Assembly (NCBI GenBank): GCA_964276145.1
Contig: CAXYDN010000005.1
Location: 1 to 17,610 of the forward strand
Origin: SCGC-AAA076-P13 sp964276145
Lineage (GTDB): Bacteria > Pseudomonadota > Gammaproteobacteria > Magnimaribacterales > D2472
DNA: 17,610 bases
Direction of reading: 5' to 3'
Position numbers and translations under genes: made by a program. The notes beneath the pieces were generated by a model that ran no database searches, was not told where the DNA came from, and saw only the letters and a program-made list of their open reading frames with translations. This document shows, piece after piece, positions 15,147-17,610 of the stretch (position 1 is its first letter; each line of letters starts with the position of its first letter).

Positions 15147-15716
15147 TTAAATAGCTTGTGATATAGCTTGATCTTCTATACCAATCTCATTAGCTTCAAT
15201 AGGATCCGGAAGGTCTGGAAGATCTGATATATTTTTCATGTCTAAATCGTCTAAAAATTCTTTTGTTGTTGAGTAAAGTGCTGGCCTTCCTGGAGCATCT
15301 TTAAAACCAGATACTTTTATCCAATTTCTTTCCAGCAAAGATCTGATACTTTGAGTACTAACACTAACCCCTCTTATATCTTCAATATCCCCTCTTGTAA
15401 CTGGCTGTTTGTAGGCAATAATTGATATAGTCTCCATGAGGGCCTTTGAGATTCTAGGAGTTCTCTCATTCCATAAATGAGTAAGAGTGGGACTGAATTC
15501 TTGTTTTATTTGAAGCCTATAACCTGATGCAATTTCAGAAATCTCAAGAGATGATTCTTTATACCTACTTTCAAGCTCATTCAAACATTTTTTGATATCA
15601 GATAACTCAGCAACTAGCCCATCTAATTCTAAAAAACTTCTTATTTCAGATATTCTTAATGGTCGGCCTGCACCAAATAACAAAGCTTCCACAGCATTAA
15701 TTAATTTAATATTCAA
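15147..15716 (-). CDS. scpB: Segregation and condensation protein B, complete copy
   Basis: Winged-helix accessory protein that binds the ScpA kleisin and, with Smc, organises the chromosome. It has 189 residues, typical length. The N-terminus INAVEALLFGAGRPLRISEI is the family hallmark (first winged helix), and the second has SKALMETISIIAYKQPVTRGDIEDIRGVS (93-121) and IRSLLERNWIKVSGFKDAPGRPALYSTTKEFLD (128-160). The start is TTG at 15714-15716, overlapping the scpA TGA by two bases, which points to coupled translation. Its last 101 bp are repeated at 10916-11016. Confidence 0.94.
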   Translation of the reverse strand: MNIKLINAVEALLFGAGRPLRISEIRSFLELDGLVAELSDIKKCLNELESRYKESSLEISEIASGYRLQIKQEFSPTLTHLWNERTPRISKALMETISIIAYKQPVTRGDIEDIRGVSVSTQSIRSLLERNWIKVSGFKDAPGRPALYSTTKEFLDDLDMKNISDLPDLPDPIEANEIGIEDQAISQAI

Positions 15717-16511
15717 CTTGTCGCTCCAGTTTTAGATTTAAGAAATATTTCATCAGTCTTATTTTGAATAAGTTCCACATGGCCGTCTTTTGCAAGCTCT
15801 AAAGAGGCTAAAAACGTAACAACAACTCCGTGCCTGCCCTCTGATTTTCTTAATGTTTTAGAAAAACTAATAATATTTCTTCTAGACAATATCCCAAGAA
15901 TTATTTGTATTCGCTCTTGTGTTGACAGTTCTTCAAAATCAATTTGATGATTTGTTTTTAAATCTGGCCTACTTCTAATTTCTTGATATATAGCAACAAG
16001 TTCTTCTTTTGTAATTTGAAAATCTTTTTTTTCAATGTTGTATTTCCGGCAATTTTGCTGATGCAGTAAAAAAATCTCTATCTACTCTTGGTAGAACAGC
16101 AATTTTTTCCGATACGCTTTTGTATCTTTGGTATTCCTGAAGTCTCTTAATCAAAGCAGATTTTGGATCTTCTTCTTCATCCTCATGAACTTCTTGTGGC
16201 AACATCATTCTTGATTTAATTTCTGCTAATGTTGCCGCCATAACTAAATATTCAGCAGCTAATTCAAATTGCAATGCATCCATCAAGTTAATATATTCAA
16301 TGTACTGATCGGTAATATTTGAAACATCTAAATCTAGAATATTAATATTTTCTTTTTTAATTAAGTACAAAAGCAGATCCATCGGGCCTGAAAAAGTTTC
16401 CAAGCAAAGTTCTAGTGCATTTGGAGGAATAAATAAATCATCAGGAATTACTTCGTAGGGTTGTCCCATGACAGTCGGAAACTCTAATTGTGTTTGAGTA
16501 GTATTTTGCAT
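15713..16511 (-). pseudogene. scpA: Segregation and condensation protein A, frameshifted
   Basis: Kleisin that bridges Smc heads and recruits ScpB. The first frame, from ATG at 16511 (GTG at 16520 also open), gives LETFSGPMDLLLYLIKKENINI and LAAEYLVMAATLAEIKSRMMLP, diagnostic of ScpA, and ends at a TGA at 16032-16034 after DRDFFTASAKLPEIQH. The rest of ScpA continues in another frame from 16036: IEKKDFQITKEEL, then QERIQIILGILSRRN and VVVTFLASLELAKDG, the kleisin C-terminal winged helix, to a TGA at 15713. A single extra base near 16037 explains this; restored length is about 265 residues, normal for the family. It may be a sequencing error, a real mutation, or recoding. An 8-A run lies just past the stop and cannot by itself repair the frame. 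I prefer the ATG because the candidate -10 covers the region before GTG. Confidence 0.85.
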
Positions 16512-16516
16512 GATAA

Positions 16517-16530
16517 ACACTACATAGTGT
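16517..16530. promoter_or_regulatory. Perfect 14-bp palindrome at the scpA start
   Basis: ACACTA-CA-TAGTGT, 6-bp arms, overlapping the candidate scpA -10 hexamer and the GTG codon. It has the size and position of a repressor operator. It resembles neither a TyrR box nor a full TrpR operator closely, so the regulator is unknown. Confidence 0.4.
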
Positions 16531-16554
16531 AAGGTTTAGTGCCCATTAATACAA
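16526..16554 (-). promoter_or_regulatory. Candidate promoter for scpA-scpB-rluB-glycosylase operon
   Basis: On the minus strand TTGTAT (-35, 16549-16554) and TACACT (-10, 16526-16531) with 17-bp spacing. Transcription would begin near 16519, only about 8 nt before the ATG at 16511, so the message would be almost leaderless. Confidence 0.35.
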
Positions 16555-16583
16555 CATATTGTGTATTCATAGTTTTATTTAAT

Positions 16584-16613
16584 TTTACAATTGAATTTTA
16601 AAAAAAATATAGA
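16584..16613 (+). promoter_or_regulatory. Candidate promoter for DAHP synthase gene
   Basis: TTTACA (-35, 16584-16589) and TATAGA (-10, 16608-16613) with 18-bp spacing, giving a leader of about 75 nt. A second reading, TTGAAT/TATCAA shifted by a few bases, is also possible. The region is very AT-rich, so chance matches are likely. Confidence 0.35.
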
Positions 16614-16695
16614 TATCAATATATTTACCAAACCTCTACTAATTTTATTTCATTCATTTAATATTAGGGCTCAAGTAAGAAATATCGAATCAAAA

Positions 16696-17610
16696 ATGAA
16701 TTACTCAACTGACAATACAAGAATTATTGATAGGCAAAAAGTTCCAGCTCCATATGAGCTTGTTAATAAACATCCTATTAATGATGACATTTCAAAGCTT
16801 GTATATGGAACAAGACAGGAAATAAGTCAAATTCTTCATGATAAAGATGATCGAGTTTTGGTTGTGGTAGGTCCATGTTCGATTCATGACCCTGAAAGCG
16901 CTATCGAGTATGGAAAAAAACTTATAGAACAAAATATACATTTCAAGAAAAACCTTCTTATTGTCATGAGGGTGTATTTTGAAAAACCAAGAACTACAGT
17001 TGGCTGGAAAGGATTAATAAATGATCCTGATTTAAATGAAAGCTACCAAATTGGTAAGGGTGTTGAAATGGCAAGAAAATTATTAATAGATCTTGCTAAA
17101 TTAAACCTTCCTGCAGGTACAGAATTTTTAGACCCTATTTCTCCTCAATACATTACAGATATTATTTCATGGGGAGCTATTGGTGCAAGAACTGCAGAAA
17201 GTCAGATTCATAGAGAATTAGCTTCTGGATTGTCATGCCCAATTGGAATTAAAAATGCAACTAATGGCGGCCTAAAAGTAGCTATTGATGGTATTCAAGC
17301 AGCAAATCATTCTCATGTATTCCTTGGGGCTACAAAAGAAGCTGATATTGCAATGCTTAAAACTGCTGGGAATAATGATACTCATATAATTCTTAGGGGC
17401 GGGAAAGAACCAAATTATGATAAAGATTCAATAAATGAAACATTAATTGCGCTTAGAGAGGCTGAAGTTAATGAATCTATTATGATTGATGCAAGTCATG
17501 GCAATAGCCAAAAACAATTTAAGAGACAGTTACCTGTTATCGAAGAAATATCTGAACAAATAATCAGCGGTAACAATAGTATTAAAGGGGTAATGATAGA
17601 AAGTCATTTA
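16696..17610 (+). CDS. 3-deoxy-7-phosphoheptulonate (DAHP) synthase, class I, 3' end outside window
   Basis: First step of the shikimate pathway: phosphoenolpyruvate plus erythrose-4-phosphate gives DAHP; supplies chorismate for PheA encoded at the other end of this window. I read 305 codons from ATG at 16696 to the edge with no stop; the family is about 350 residues, so most of it is here. Motifs in order: GPCSIHDPESA with the metal-ligand cysteine, RVYFEKPRTTVGWKG, GTEFLDPISPQY, GARTAESQIHRELASGLS, IILRGGKEPNY, IDASHGNSQKQ and VMIESHL. The start MNYSTDNTRI resembles E. coli AroG (MNYQNDDLRI). Motifs are mixed between AroG (ESHL) and AroF (DPISPQY, SHGNS), so I do not assign which amino acid inhibits it. 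No strong ribosome binding site is seen. Confidence 0.95.
   Translation, partial: MNYSTDNTRIIDRQKVPAPYELVNKHPINDDISKLVYGTRQEISQILHDKDDRVLVVVGPCSIHDPESAIEYGKKLIEQNIHFKKNLLIVMRVYFEKPRTTVGWKGLINDPDLNESYQIGKGVEMARKLLIDLAKLNLPAGTEFLDPISPQYITDIISWGAIGARTAESQIHRELASGLSCPIGIKNATNGGLKVAIDGIQAANHSHVFLGATKEADIAMLKTAGNNDTHIILRGGKEPNYDKDSINETLIALREAEVNESIMIDASHGNSQKQFKRQLPVIEEISEQIISGNNSIKGVMIESHL

Larger units (their letters stand above)
11021..15247. repeat. Tandem duplication, unit 2 (right copy, period 4231 bp)
   Basis: Right-hand copy of the segment at 6790-11016, same orientation and length. The four bases TGTA at 11017-11020 sit between the clearly assignable parts. At this point pntAA of the left copy reads TGTT (6786-6789) and intact scpB reads CGTC (15248-15251), so only two or three bases are shared at the join. 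Beyond 15247 the sequence continues as intact scpB, which marks the ancestral right boundary. Confidence 0.95.

Noticed and set aside
16512..16520. GTG at 16520 as the scpA start
   Set aside because: It coincides with the predicted transcription start and palindrome and has no ribosome binding site; ATG at 16511 is more likely, though not proven.
16517..16530. TrpR or TyrR operator for the DAHP synthase gene
   Set aside because: The palindrome lacks the central CTAG..CTAG layout of TrpR sites and the TGTAAA-N6-TTTACA layout of TyrR boxes, and it lies closer to scpA.

Overview
The window is AT-rich, tightly packed bacterial chromosome. Several gene orders are typical of Gammaproteobacteria: gyrA-serC-pheA, ubiG-mupP/gph-yciK, and scpA-scpB-rluB. 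The low GC, spacers of a few bases and frequent gene overlaps fit a streamlined marine gammaproteobacterium such as the SAR86 group. That placement is inferred from style and gene order; no database was searched. I see no tRNA, rRNA, CRISPR array, transposase or phage gene.

Left block (1-7337, all on the minus strand, so read right to left): a three-gene proton-translocating transhydrogenase operon (pntAA-pntAB-pntB) is followed after 70 bp by gyrA, serC (TAATG overlap with gyrA) and pheA, which runs off the left edge. A good sigma70-like promoter precedes pntAA.

Middle block (about 6790-15247): this is the striking part. A 4.2-kb segment is present twice in direct tandem with a constant period of 4231 bp and no length differences. 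Each unit holds the 5' part of pntAA with its promoter, the divergent intergenic region, ubiG, a HAD phosphatase (mupP/gph), yciK, an AlkA-type DNA glycosylase, rluB and the last 33 or so codons of scpB. The outer copies of the two split genes are whole: pntAA on the left and scpB on the right. At the internal junction (11016/11021) a truncated scpB tail is joined to a truncated pntAA. I count about 32 substitutions between units (about 0.8%), very unevenly spread: none in about 1.1 kb around yciK, but eight in the glycosylase gene, all changing amino acids. Five genes are therefore duplicated intact, and the left rluB-glycosylase pair now lies downstream of a copied pnt promoter instead of scpAB.

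Right block (15147-17610): scpB (intact, TTG start) and scpA (interrupted by a net +1 frameshift near 16037) complete the scpA-scpB-rluB-glycosylase operon on the minus strand. A class I DAHP synthase gene (aroG/aroF type) diverges to the right and is cut by the window end. The 175-185 bp between scpA and the DAHP synthase holds candidate promoters in both directions and a perfect 14-bp palindrome over the scpA -10 region.

Functionally the block is housekeeping: NADPH supply (Pnt), supercoiling (GyrA), serine/PLP and aromatic amino-acid synthesis (SerC, PheA, DAHP synthase), ubiquinone synthesis (UbiG), phosphosugar salvage, base-excision repair, 23S rRNA modification and chromosome condensation (ScpAB). 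No novel multi-gene system is evident. The novelty is the aged, asymmetric tandem duplication and its consequences, provided it is not an assembly artefact.
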